40,183 nucleotides of DNA from Nitrososphaerales archaeon. GTDB taxonomy: Archaea; Thermoproteota; Nitrososphaeria; Nitrososphaerales; JACPRH01. The stretch covers positions 1-40,183 of the forward strand of contig JASLOE010000005.1 in assembly GCA_030745655.1 (NCBI GenBank). The letters run 5' to 3'. A model generated the notes under the pieces. It did not search any database. It saw only the letters and a program-made list of their open reading frames with translations, and was not told where the DNA came from. Made by a program: the position numbers and the translations under genes. Numbering within the stretch: position 1 is the stretch's first letter; each line of letters starts with the position of its first letter. Positions 17,487 to 25,835 of this stretch are shown piece after piece.

Positions 17487-17780
17487 TTGTCTGTTCCACC
17501 AGAATATGCATGGCTATTTCCCATAATTATGCCTCTTGTGATTGGGTTACTTCTAGGAGCTATAATCAGACGAACTATAAAGCTGGTAATAGCTATAAGT
17601 TCACTAATAACAATTCTTGCTGCAACAGGATATGTTAGTTTAACAGTACAGGATATTTACGATACATCTATGGAGGTACTACCTAGGTTATTTGATTCAG
17701 GCCAAGGAATAATTGATGTAATACCCTACGCCTCAGCATCCTTATTAATTGGCTTAGGAATAGGATTATGGAAAGGATAG
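17487..17780 (+). CDS. Small membrane protein, possibly FUN14-like
   Basis: This 97-residue protein has two hydrophobic segments at about 10-27 and 32-52, a polar stretch, and a Gly-rich last segment (ASASLLIGLGIGLWKG). The GAIIRRTIKLVIAISSL turn and the ending LGxGLxKG recall archaeal FUN14-family proteins, but the match is by eye and weak. The start is TTG at 17487, which follows CTTATATG at 17453-17460 by the right distance for a near-leaderless transcript. Function is unknown. Confidence 0.55.
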   Translation: MSVPPEYAWLFPIIMPLVIGLLLGAIIRRTIKLVIAISSLITILAATGYVSLTVQDIYDTSMEVLPRLFDSGQGIIDVIPYASASLLIGLGIGLWKG

Positions 17781-17909
17781 AATTAATCGATTCAGTTGTT
17801 GTAATGTGTTCTGTAACGATTCAAAATATTCGATAATTCCATTATTTTATAAAGAAACCAATCTGTAATTATCGAGATTTTTAAAAATGAAATCATAAGA
17901 CGAAAAAAG

Positions 17910-17984
17910 TGCTCCGGGCGGGATTCGAACCCACGTCGTCGACGTGAGAGGCCGACATGCTTGACCGGACTACACTACCGGAGC
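17910..17984 (-). tRNA. tRNA-Glu (CTC), no intron
   Basis: The acceptor arms GCTCCGG/CCGGAGC pair. The anticodon stem TCGGC/GTCGA closes loop CTCTCAC with anticodon CTC. The T arm is GTGGG-TTCGAAT-CCCGC, the discriminator is A, and CCA is not encoded. The 75-nt gene is uninterrupted, unlike the other three tRNA genes here. A run of T residues follows on its own strand and can serve as terminator. Confidence 0.96.
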
Positions 17985-18193
17985 TTGGCACATCTTCAAA
18001 TATCTTCTACTTTAAAGGATTAGCTTGAATGTTATAGTTATCATTACTAGAAAGAAAGAATTGAGATATTTGTTGAAAAAAATAGTCATATTATCTGGAT
18101 TTTGTCAAACCTCTTAATTCACTTGTAAAATACTATTGAGTGTTTCCAATTTAAACAAAAGTAGTGATGTTTTGAAGTACTAAGGCGGTATGA

Positions 18194-19438
18194 ATGAATA
18201 TAGGGAGAACATTTATTGTTTTAGGATTAATTCTTATTCTATCAAGTCCAATCGTATTGGCAGCCTCAATTACAGTGGTGGCAAGTAAGACGGAATATAA
18301 TCCAGGTGATACATTAGTTATTTTGGGAACAGCAACACCGGGGTCAGCGGTTGCAATTCAAATCTATAATCCAGCCGGGAATCTTGTAGGAGTTGATCAA
18401 TCGAATACTCGTGGTGATGGGCAGTATGTCGTTGAAGTATTCAATTTTCCTGAAATTCCTACTGTGATGATGCCATATGGAACATATCTTGCAAGGGCAG
18501 TAGATGCAGCTACAGGTGAATCTGCAGAAATATATATTGAATATACTGTATCCACATCACCACCTGTTATTCCAAAGGATGATACTCCAGACCAACCTTT
18601 GGTTTTACAGATAATTGTAAGAACTGGATCTTCATATCAGTTAGGTGATGAAGTTAGAGTAGTGATTTTATTCAATTATAATGGAACAGCCGTAGATCCT
18701 TTTGTGAAAACGGCAAATGTTCATCTTCCAAGTGTTGGGCAGGTTGCACCTGAAACAATTAGTTTAGTAGCCATCGATACGGGTCTGTTTTATTTTGATT
18801 ATACACCAAATGAGCTGGGAACATATGTTGTTCAAGTTGAGGGAACAGCTAACGGAACAAGTAATATTAGGGTTGAAACATTTCATATTACTGAGCGTTT
18901 TGCTACTGAGGTAAACTTGAATGATGTAGAGAACACTATAGTGGATAGAATCGCTTTGGCCCAAAGTGATATTGTTGAGAATGTAAATGATGCTATTTCT
19001 TCAGTCCAGAATAATGTTAATAACCTTGAGGAAAAAATCAATTCACTTCAAACAATAATTGAGGAGACAGTATTATCTTCAAGAAATATCCTTCAGGGAG
19101 CAATATCCTCAGCAGTAACCGAAATAGATGGTCAAATTTCTTCAGCCCAATCAGATATAGAATCCAATATTGGATCTCAGATTGAATTGTCTGAAGAGAC
19201 AATTATTTTAGCAATTGATGGAGTACAAACAACAGTTGTGACATCAGTTGTGGAATCAGGTCAAACAATTTCAAGTGGTCTCAGCCAATCTATTGATTCT
19301 GTGGATACAATGAAAACTAACTTAGATTCAGTTAGTGCAGGAGTATCATCAGCTTCAGTCTGGATTACTGTTGTTGGGATAATTGCAGCAATTACACTTG
19401 CACTAGAACTAGTCATGTTTGTAAGAAAGATATCATAA
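18194..19438 (+). CDS. Secreted, membrane-anchored protein with Ig-like domains and coiled coil
   Basis: This 414-residue protein has a signal peptide (about 1-24, ending PIVLAAS), a beta-rich Ig/MG2-like domain (25-120; DTLVILGTATPGSAVAIQIY), a Pro-rich joint, and a second beta domain (about 135-235). A long heptad region (240-385) with repeated IxSAxSxI units follows. A C-terminal membrane helix (390-409) ends in VRKIS. It resembles archaeal surface-layer or stalk proteins that display beta domains outside the cell on a coiled-coil stalk. No enzyme motif is seen. SD-like GGCGGT lies a few bases before the ATG. Function is unassigned. Confidence 0.8.
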   Translation: MNIGRTFIVLGLILILSSPIVLAASITVVASKTEYNPGDTLVILGTATPGSAVAIQIYNPAGNLVGVDQSNTRGDGQYVVEVFNFPEIPTVMMPYGTYLARAVDAATGESAEIYIEYTVSTSPPVIPKDDTPDQPLVLQIIVRTGSSYQLGDEVRVVILFNYNGTAVDPFVKTANVHLPSVGQVAPETISLVAIDTGLFYFDYTPNELGTYVVQVEGTANGTSNIRVETFHITERFATEVNLNDVENTIVDRIALAQSDIVENVNDAISSVQNNVNNLEEKINSLQTIIEETVLSSRNILQGAISSAVTEIDGQISSAQSDIESNIGSQIELSEETIILAIDGVQTTVVTSVVESGQTISSGLSQSIDSVDTMKTNLDSVSAGVSSASVWITVVGIIAAITLALELVMFVRKIS

Positions 19439-19455
19439 ATAGAGAACAACTTAAC

Positions 19456-19725
19456 TTATTTCTTTTTTTTAAATCTGCGGTCTATATCTAATGCAAAATA
19501 AGCCCCTCCTAGTGCGGATATTGGAAACCAGAGTAACCAAACTCCGATTAGTAAAAACAAAATGTAGAGATATATATGTAGAGCAATTGCAAAAACTTCT
19601 ATTCGGCCTCTTTTCAATAGAAGCCCACCTGAGCCCCATAAAATAAAGTTCAAAAAAACTGCCCACATTAACCTAGATCTTTTAATCTCGATTTGAGTCA
19701 ACCTAAAATAACCTACGTACAGCAC
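19456..19725 (-). CDS. Small two-helix membrane protein
   Basis: This frame of up to 89 residues has hydrophobic segments at about 20-36 and 44-68 and a Lys-rich end (RRFKKKK). The layout FLNFILWGSGGLLLKRG...IYLYILFLLIGVWLLWF resembles small archaeal membrane proteins with a conserved WG.G..Y/L turn, but I do not recognise a named family. The start is uncertain: GTG 19725, TTG 19701 or ATG 19668 are possible. It converges on the surface-protein gene with a 17-base gap and is divergent from the dehydrogenase gene. Confidence 0.6.
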   Translation of the reverse strand: MLYVGYFRLTQIEIKRSRLMWAVFLNFILWGSGGLLLKRGRIEVFAIALHIYLYILFLLIGVWLLWFPISALGGAYFALDIDRRFKKKK

Positions 19726-19779
19726 CTTTATTCTTATGGATTAATCTATTGGCCTTTTATTAATGGAAAAATGAAGTAC

Positions 19780-19787
19780 TTATAAAG
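19780..19787 (+). promoter_or_regulatory. TATA-like element of the UDP-sugar dehydrogenase gene
   Basis: TTATAAAG is close to the archaeal TATA consensus. It would start a transcript near 19808, leaving a leader of about 15 bases that includes GGTGAAG before the ATG at 19826. Confidence 0.5.
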
Positions 19788-19825
19788 AGATTTACTTCTC
19801 GCAGAAATAGTTAGAATTGGTGAAG

Positions 19826-21004
19826 ATGAAAGTTTCAGTTATAGGTCTCGGGAAGGCAGGTCTGCCTCTTGCGACAGTTATCGCTGATAGCGGTATTAAC
19901 GTAACTGGTATTGATATTGATTCTAAAAGGTGTGAATTGATCAATAGTGGAACAAATCCAATTAAAGAAGAACCAGGACTTCAAGAATTAATAAAGAAAC
20001 ATGGAGGGAAAAATCTGTTTGCCACATCTGAATATAATAATGCGGAAGATTGTGGAATTTTCATTGTTATTGTTCCGTTATTTTTAGATGAGAATAATAA
20101 TACAGATTTTTCTTCGTTAAAGAGTGTATTTACCAATATTGGGCATATTCTTAAGAAAGGAGACATTATAGTTTTAGAGACTTCAGTACCTCCAATGACT
20201 ACAGAAACCTTGGTGAAAAATTGGCTTGAAGAAGGGAGTAATTTGAAGCTTGGTGATTTTTATCTTGCAAATTCTCCTGAGCGAATTATGACAGGTTCAA
20301 GCATATCTAGATTACGGGAATTTCCGAAAGTGATAGGTGGTGTTGATAAGGAAAGTGGACAAAAAGCGTATGATGTCTATAAACTATTTATTCCTAATCT
20401 GCATCTTGTTTCGTCTGCTAAGGTAGCTGAATTTATCAAAATTATTGAAGGATGTTATAGAGATAACAATATTGCTTTAGCTAATGAATTGTATAAGATT
20501 TCAAATGAATTGGGGCTAGACTTTTTTGAGGCAAGAGAGTGGGCTAACCATGATTATTGTGATATTCATTTACCTTCCACAGGTGCAGGAGGACATTGTA
20601 TTCCTCTTTATCCGTGGTTTTTGATAAAAGAAATGGAGAAGAAAGGTAAAAATCTTGATGTTAAGTTACTTAGAACTTCTCGTGAAATAAATGATGAAAT
20701 GATAGAATTTTGGGCTAAGAAGATTATTCAAGAAGGAGACAAGTTGAAAAAACCAAATTCTAAAGTAAAAGTGTGTATTAATGGGATATCATATAGAAAA
20801 GGAGTTAAAGAAGTTTATCATAGTCGTAATTTGGCTTTGACCAAACTTTTGGCGGATAAAGGAGTGGATGTTTTTGTTTATGACGAGTTATTCACAAAAG
20901 ATGAAGTGTTGAAATTGGGTTTAAAATGGGGAAATCCGGAAGAAGCCGATTTATTATTCGAACCATTTAAGTTAGTCTTGAGGGTTTCCAATCATGATTC
21001 ATAA
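19826..21004 (+). CDS. UDP-glucose/UDP-N-acetylmannosamine dehydrogenase family
   Basis: The NAD-binding fold starts with KVSVIGLGKAGLPLATVIADSG. Further family motifs are SVPPMTTETLV, NSPERIMTGSSI, FIKIIEGCYRDNNIALANEL and the catalytic-cysteine loop STGAGGHCIPLYPWF. The enzyme oxidises the 6-hydroxyl of a nucleotide sugar to a uronate. The FIKIIEGCYRD segment and overall sequence lean to the WecC-like branch, but the exact substrate is open. The track starts at TTG 19817; I prefer ATG 19826, because GGTGAAG, which would otherwise be coding, makes a ribosome-binding site. Product probably feeds surface glycans. Confidence 0.9.
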   Translation: MKVSVIGLGKAGLPLATVIADSGINVTGIDIDSKRCELINSGTNPIKEEPGLQELIKKHGGKNLFATSEYNNAEDCGIFIVIVPLFLDENNNTDFSSLKSVFTNIGHILKKGDIIVLETSVPPMTTETLVKNWLEEGSNLKLGDFYLANSPERIMTGSSISRLREFPKVIGGVDKESGQKAYDVYKLFIPNLHLVSSAKVAEFIKIIEGCYRDNNIALANELYKISNELGLDFFEAREWANHDYCDIHLPSTGAGGHCIPLYPWFLIKEMEKKGKNLDVKLLRTSREINDEMIEFWAKKIIQEGDKLKKPNSKVKVCINGISYRKGVKEVYHSRNLALTKLLADKGVDVFVYDELFTKDEVLKLGLKWGNPEEADLLFEPFKLVLRVSNHDS

Positions 21005-21114
21005 GCCTGATGTTTAATGAATATCATTCAAGAAAATATTTTATAGCTTGCAGTCATTACACAATATTATTTTTTTGTCTAAAAAAAGGGAGCAATGATA
21101 ATACATAGAAGTGG

Positions 21115-21257
21115 CGCCCTGGCCGGGATATTCCGATGGCTTGAAATTTCCACCATCTTTTGAACCCGGGTCACAAGAGTGACAGTCTCGCATACTGGAC
21201 CGAATTATACACGGCAATTATCTACGTTGGATCTTTGCCGCTCTATACTACCAGGGC
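21115..21257 (-). tRNA. tRNA-Asp (GTC) with two introns, D-loop and T-loop
   Basis: The acceptor arms GCCCTGG/CCAGGGC pair and anticodon loop CTGTCAC gives GTC. Intron 1 (21205-21242, 38 nt) interrupts the D loop. It has central helix GTAT/GTAT, bulges AGA and AAT, and inner helix GCGGCAA/TTGCCGT. Intron 2 (21129-21158, 30 nt) interrupts the T loop between TTCAAA and T. Its inner helix is GATGG/CCATC, and the central helix is imperfect (TTC/GAA plus one mismatch). Removal of both gives a 75-nt tRNA with T arm CCGGG-TTCAAAT-CCCGG and discriminator G. CCA is encoded next to it (21112-21114), unlike the other tRNAs here. Confidence 0.93.
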
Positions 21258-21384
21258 GACGGCATCACTTTCTAATATATTCAATTAAATACTTTGGGTT
21301 TAAATAATTCAAATATTGAGTTTATAATTAGCTTATCAAAAAGTAAGATATATACACAGGATATTTACGGGTATAATACATCTT

Positions 21385-21483
21385 GGGCCCGTAGCTCAGC
21401 CAGGGAGAGCACCGGTGGGAAGAGAAATCTTCTCGGTGAAGCTTTTAACCCGGGTGTCCTGGGTTCAAATCCCGGCGGGCTCG
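21385..21483 (+). tRNA. tRNA-Lys (TTT) with a 25-nt intron in the anticodon stem
   Basis: The acceptor arms GGGCCCG/CGGGCTC pair, and loop CTTTTAA gives anticodon TTT. A 25-nt insert at 21416-21440 splits the 5' strand of the anticodon stem between positions 30 and 31. Removal restores CCGGG/CCCGG and a 74-nt tRNA. The bulge-helix-bulge is complete: central helix CACC/GGTG, bulges GGT and AAG, and inner helix GGGAAGA/TCTTCTC capped by a GAAA tetraloop. The 72-aa frame at 21294-21512 in the ORF track only reads through this gene. Confidence 0.94.
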
Positions 21484-21713
21484 CATCTTTCAAGTTCCAT
21501 TTATTAAATTAAAGGGCTCAAATCTATTATTCATCAACATTAGGCCACAGTTTCCATGGTTTCTTTGATTTCTAAAAAGCAGAATTAAAAAATCCGATTA
21601 CCAATTAACCAACTTCCAAATAAATCATACTTGAAAAGACACCGAAAGGATCATAATTTTCCATAATTTCAATATCTTTTAAGCCTGATTATCAGGTGAT
21701 TACGGGGATAGCT

Positions 21714-21989
21714 ATGGTAAACAAAATACAATGTGCACACATTTTAGTGGAAAAACAGAATCAAGCCCTTAAAATTATGGATAGAATTAGGAAAGGAGAA
21801 AAATTCGGAAAACTTGCGCGTGAACTATCGTTATGTCCTAGTGCAAAAAGAGAAGGAAATCTGGGTTATTTCGGGAGAGGCCAGATGGTAAATGAATTTG
21901 AGAGTACAGCGTTTAAGCTTCAAGTTGCAGAGATATCAGACCCTGTAAAAACAAAATTCGGATACCACATCATCAAAAGATTATCGTAA
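21714..21989 (+). CDS. Parvulin-type peptidyl-prolyl isomerase
   Basis: This 91-residue single-domain rotamase carries the parvulin signatures CAHILVE, GNLGYFGRGQMVNEFE and KTKFGYHIIKRL. It catalyses cis-trans isomerisation of X-Pro bonds and helps folding, probably in the cytoplasm as there is no signal peptide. The track start (GTG 21696) adds six residues; I place the start at ATG 21714, where the family begins and which has GGGGAT upstream. A CTTTTAAG element near 21675 could drive it. Confidence 0.93.
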   Translation: MVNKIQCAHILVEKQNQALKIMDRIRKGEKFGKLARELSLCPSAKREGNLGYFGRGQMVNEFESTAFKLQVAEISDPVKTKFGYHIIKRLS

Positions 21990-22048
21990 ATAAAAGAAAC
22001 TCAAATTCAATAAAAGCTAATTAAAAAACTGAAAAATGATTAAAAAGA

Positions 22049-23209
22049 TTATTTAATTGATAATAAAACATCATTTAGATCAGAAACAAATTCTTTAAGA
22101 TGTTTCGCTTTAGTATGAGGCATCACTAGAATTCTAATACAAGTTTGGCAAAGAGACAATATCCATCCTTTCTTTAAGAGCTTGTCAACTACCAATTTAT
22201 CATCTACACCTGAGCAAGTAAACCCAATGATGTTCATTGTGGGCTTGATTATTACTTGAGTTCTATCCAACTTTCTTAATTCTTCGTAAAGCATTGCAGT
22301 ATTCTCAATGCATTTCTTCACTATTGATCTGTACCCGCTTCTTCCAAGACTTTTCATAGCTGTCCAGACAGCAATTGATGGAGCAGCAGGCCTTGTGCCT
22401 TGAAGAGTTGTTAGATTCACTTTACCTAAACCTATGTAATCAACTGATCTATTTATTATAGAAAGAAATGACGTATCTCTAAACAGAATACCTCCTGCTG
22501 GAATGGGACACAACCCCATCTTATGAGGATCAATAGTTATTGATTTAACACCAGGAGCCTCAAAATCAAAAACTCCTTCATAAAGTCCTAGATCTTTTAG
22601 AAATGGAATTACAAACCCTCCAAATGCAGCATCAACATGCAAGAATACATCATTTTCAAGAGATATATCTGAGAGTTTAGGTATATCATCCACAGTTCCC
22701 AAAAGTGTAGAGCCTGCAATCCCGATTATGGCAAGTGTTTGTCGATTAATTTCATTTTCAACTTCAGATGTATCTATTTTGAATTCGTTCGTTAAAGGTA
22801 CTTCAACGAGTTTTAATCCAAGAATATCAGCCGCTCGTTCAAATGAATAATGTGCCGAAATAGGGAGGATAACTTCATTTTTTCCGTTATTGCATTGCTT
22901 TTTGGCAACCCAGAGTGCTGTGATGTTCGCTTCAGTTCCACCTGAAACAATGTGGCCTGCTGCATGAGAATTTGAAAGAAGAACCCCCAGCATGGAAATG
23001 ACTTCTTTCTCGAGATTTGATGAACCTGGAAAAAGGAATTCATCCCCAAGATTCTTTTCCAATGCAATAGAATAGGTCTTCTTAGATATTTCAAGAGGAT
23101 TAGTGCACATAGAGGCTAAAATTTTACCTGAACTGTATTTTTGGTCCTCGTATAATCTCTTTTGTAAGATTTTAAGAATTTTTTCTTCACTAAATCCTTT
23201 TTCTTGCAT
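22049..23209 (-). CDS. mfnA: MfnA-type L-tyrosine/L-aspartate decarboxylase (PLP)
   Basis: This 386-residue group II PLP decarboxylase has GTEANITALW, HVDAAFGGF (H191, D193) and the PLP-lysine motif TIDPHKMG (K230). In methanogens MfnA makes tyramine for methanofuran, while related archaeal enzymes make beta-alanine from aspartate for coenzyme A. Both remain possible, but the neighbouring beta-RFAP synthase and DUF447 genes favour a C1-carrier role. It is last of a three-gene minus-strand unit; the gap to the GHMP gene is 35 bases. It ends tail to tail with the parvulin gene. Confidence 0.88.
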   Translation of the reverse strand: MQEKGFSEEKILKILQKRLYEDQKYSSGKILASMCTNPLEISKKTYSIALEKNLGDEFLFPGSSNLEKEVISMLGVLLSNSHAAGHIVSGGTEANITALWVAKKQCNNGKNEVILPISAHYSFERAADILGLKLVEVPLTNEFKIDTSEVENEINRQTLAIIGIAGSTLLGTVDDIPKLSDISLENDVFLHVDAAFGGFVIPFLKDLGLYEGVFDFEAPGVKSITIDPHKMGLCPIPAGGILFRDTSFLSIINRSVDYIGLGKVNLTTLQGTRPAAPSIAVWTAMKSLGRSGYRSIVKKCIENTAMLYEELRKLDRTQVIIKPTMNIIGFTCSGVDDKLVVDKLLKKGWILSLCQTCIRILVMPHTKAKHLKEFVSDLNDVLLSIK

Positions 23210-23244
23210 TGAATCTTAACATCCTATTCTTAAGTTAGGAATAA

Positions 23245-24210
23245 TTAACTTTTTTCCACCAAAACTTCTGCACCACTATTATCTGCTTGAGTGTAAAATG
23301 CGTAACCGCCAAAATTAGAATCTAAAAAGTTCTGAACCTTTTCAAATAGCTTTTTTGCTTCGGCTCTTCCTTCCACCAATCCATAAACTGTTGGTCCCCA
23401 AGAACTCTGTCCAGCACCATATGCCCCTTCATCAAGTAAGAATTTCACTGTCTCTGATACTGGTCCTCCTGCAAACTTACCTCCTTGCACACTGCTGAAA
23501 TTTTCTCCGGTCATAATTTGAAAATCAGTAAATGCGGATCCAAATCTAGAAATATCATGTTCTAGAAGTGCAGGAATCATCTTCATTAATAGAAGTCTAC
23601 ACATTTTTCCCACGAGTTCAGTCGGAGCCGAAGGTAGTTTTTCAAATGCACGGCATTCATCTTTTCCACTTATCCCTTTTTTTATCCTAGGAAGTCCCAC
23701 TACCATAAACCAATCTTCAGGGAATTCATGTCTGACTATAATTGGCGGAGCATTATTCTTTCTTTTTTCGTCAGTAGATTTTCCTCCATCAACTATGAAG
23801 CCTCCCATTTCAAAAGCTGCAGTTCCTATTCCAGATACACTTCCCCGACCTAAGATTTCAGATAAATGATTGATAGGAGCTTTAAAATTAAAGAGCTCAG
23901 ATAGACCTAAAGCTATAGCAAGTTCGAGTTGAGTTCCAGAACCAAGTCCTACATGGGATGGGATAGTCTGCAACACTTTGATTTGGCAGAGTTCATCAAT
24001 TCTGAAGTGATCTAATATTCTTTCAGCAGTGTTCTTAACACGTTCCTGATATTCTCCTTCAATAACCATGTTTGTTGATTCAGAGAATTCTACTATTGCA
24101 TTTGGTTGTTTAATAGACAATCCAATTGAACCAAACATCCTGCCTAATTCTCCATTTACATCAATAATTCCCAAATGAAGTCTCGAAGGAGTCTTGACTT
24201 TGACTTTCAT
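23245..24210 (-). CDS. mptG: Beta-ribofuranosylaminobenzene 5'-phosphate synthase (copy 2)
   Basis: This 321-residue GHMP-family enzyme has the family N-terminus KVKTPSRLHLGIIDVNGELG and the loop PSHVGLGSGTQLELA (from residue 84). It also has LGRGSVSGIGTAAFEMGGFIVDGG and GAGQSSWGPTVYGLVEG. It condenses PRPP with an aromatic acid at the first committed step of tetrahydromethanopterin synthesis. Its start overlaps the DUF447 stop by four bases (ATGA), a sign of coupled translation. It is more canonical than copy 1 at 3653-4627, so this is the better candidate for the cofactor enzyme. Confidence 0.92.
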   Translation of the reverse strand: MKVKVKTPSRLHLGIIDVNGELGRMFGSIGLSIKQPNAIVEFSESTNMVIEGEYQERVKNTAERILDHFRIDELCQIKVLQTIPSHVGLGSGTQLELAIALGLSELFNFKAPINHLSEILGRGSVSGIGTAAFEMGGFIVDGGKSTDEKRKNNAPPIIVRHEFPEDWFMVVGLPRIKKGISGKDECRAFEKLPSAPTELVGKMCRLLLMKMIPALLEHDISRFGSAFTDFQIMTGENFSSVQGGKFAGGPVSETVKFLLDEGAYGAGQSSWGPTVYGLVEGRAEAKKLFEKVQNFLDSNFGGYAFYTQADNSGAEVLVEKS

Positions 24211-24863
24211 CTTTTTTTAGTCCACTTTTTTATTCGGGTTTGTATATCGGACATAATTTCTGAATAGATTGAATTTGGAGCAACTCTATTTACAATTTTG
24301 GCGTAATGATTCACTAAATCTACAAGTTCTTTTGCTTTTTTCTCTTCACCAGACACTATGAAAACCTCTATTCTGGTTGCATGAATTATACTTTCAATTA
24401 CCGCTGATTTGGCTCTATGATAAACTTGAAGTGAATTCTTTTTAGATTCAGTAATCTTCTGTACTCTACATAAAATCTCTGCTTTTTCACCAGACCCTGT
24501 TAGATTAGTGACCTTGAATTCAATAAATGCATCAGTGTTCCGTAAATATGGTGCATCAATTTTGGATGCGTGTGTAAACCAGTCTTTTGGTAATTTATTT
24601 CCAGGATTTACATCTTTGAACACTGTTCTATGAAACAAAATTGGATCTGATGTAATGTTTACAACACCACATTTCTTTTCTTTAAGGTTCATGTATGTTT
24701 TCGTTGTTTTGTATATAGATAATGTAAAATGTTTTTCATCTTCAGAAGATACTCCCATTGGGGCTGCTATAGGATTCTGATGTTTATCAAAAGTTGAAAC
24801 TATCGTTTCAACTATTCCATTTCTTACGAACCCTATCTTAGCAAGCTCATCTGAGGGAAGCAA
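24207..24863 (-). CDS. DUF447 flavin-reductase-like protein
   Basis: This 218-residue protein belongs to DUF447, a split-barrel FMN-binding-like family found next to beta-RFAP synthase in many methanogens and relatives. Characteristic parts are GIVETIVSTFDKHQNPIAAPMGV, TYMNLKEKKCGVVNIT and YHRAKSAVIESIIHATRI. The biochemical role is not settled; gene neighbourhood ties it to C1-carrier cofactor synthesis. The start is TTG at 24863. A TATATAAG-like element on the minus strand (about 24887-24895) sits at the right distance for a leaderless transcript. It heads the DUF447, beta-RFAP synthase, mfnA unit. Confidence 0.85.
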   Translation of the reverse strand: MLPSDELAKIGFVRNGIVETIVSTFDKHQNPIAAPMGVSSEDEKHFTLSIYKTTKTYMNLKEKKCGVVNITSDPILFHRTVFKDVNPGNKLPKDWFTHASKIDAPYLRNTDAFIEFKVTNLTGSGEKAEILCRVQKITESKKNSLQVYHRAKSAVIESIIHATRIEVFIVSGEEKKAKELVDLVNHYAKIVNRVAPNSIYSEIMSDIQTRIKKWTKKR

Positions 24864-24944
24864 TACGGCGGTAACTATCTATAATGATATATAAGGAAAG
24901 ATATTTGCATGATAAATAACATCTAACATCAAAAAGTGATTTTA

Positions 24945-25835
24945 ATGACTCAGCTAAAAGTTTGGCTCCAGATTGTTAGACTCAAATTTCTATCAGCTTC
25001 TATTATAGCCGTCACATCTGGTCTCACAATATCTTATGGACGATTCGGTCTAATTAACCCGTTTCTAGCTGCTTTAACATATCTAGGGGTTATCTCTCTC
25101 CACATCAGTGTAGATTTACTAAATGACTATTTTGACTATAAAAGTGGAATAGATCTAATCACTACACGAACCCCTTTCAGTGGAGGAACGGGTGTTCTTC
25201 CTGCTGGTCTTCTTGCTCCTTTAAGTGTGTATAAAGCTGGAATCTTCTTTCTAGTTGGAGGTATAATCATAGGTCTTTATCTCACGTTAACCCAGAGCTT
25301 CTTAATCTTGCCAATATTAGCTTTCGCTGCTATTTCAACCTACTTCTATTCTACGCGGCTCATAGCATGGGGTGTAGGTGAACTCCTCTTAGTTTTTAAA
25401 GGTGCATTCATCGTATTGGGAACATATCTAGTTCAGACTATCAGATTGGATTTTGAACCATTCTATGTAGGACTTATATTCGGAACTCTATCCACTTCTG
25501 TTCTATTTATCAACGAGTTTCCAGACTATGATGCAGACAAAGCCAAGGGACGAAAGAACATTGTAGTACGTCTTGGAAAGCAGAGAGCAGCTGCCTTTCA
25601 CAAATTCTTTCATATTGTTTCTTATTCTATGATAATACTAGGTGTAGCTCTAAAAATAATTCCTGTTTTAGCGTTGCTATCACTTCTAATTCTTCCTTTA
25701 ATTGTAAGAGTGGCAAAAGGGTTGAAAGAAAATTATGGGAATTCTAATAAACTGATTCCGCATATGGCTATAACTTCTCACATAGCACGTCTAATCGGGA
25801 TTATTATTATGATAAGCTACCTTTTCCCGATCTAA
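24945..25835 (+). CDS. UbiA-family prenyltransferase, candidate MqnP/MenA
   Basis: This is an intramembrane aromatic prenyltransferase of about 296 residues. Both Asp-rich motifs are present: NDYFDYKSGID and NEFPDYDADKAKGRKN. Eight or nine hydrophobic segments follow each other. The MenA-like branch attaches the isoprenoid tail to naphthoate; next to a UbiD-like gene and the mqn genes it is the best candidate for MqnP. The track starts at GTG 24936, but GTGAT reads as a ribosome-binding site 4 bases before ATG 24945, which I choose. The 3' end overlaps the UbiD-family gene tail to tail by four bases (CTAA carries both stops). Confidence 0.9.
   Translation: MTQLKVWLQIVRLKFLSASIIAVTSGLTISYGRFGLINPFLAALTYLGVISLHISVDLLNDYFDYKSGIDLITTRTPFSGGTGVLPAGLLAPLSVYKAGIFFLVGGIIIGLYLTLTQSFLILPILAFAAISTYFYSTRLIAWGVGELLLVFKGAFIVLGTYLVQTIRLDFEPFYVGLIFGTLSTSVLFINEFPDYDADKAKGRKNIVVRLGKQRAAAFHKFFHIVSYSMIILGVALKIIPVLALLSLLILPLIVRVAKGLKENYGNSNKLIPHMAITSHIARLIGIIIMISYLFPI

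Noticed and set aside
21115-21483. Integration site or mobile element at the tRNA-Asp/tRNA-Lys pair
   Set aside because: No integrase gene and no duplicated tRNA 3' end is visible nearby; the inserts are splicing introns.
21294-21512. 72-residue ORF in the track
   Set aside because: It only reads through the tRNA-Lys gene and its intron and has no protein family character.
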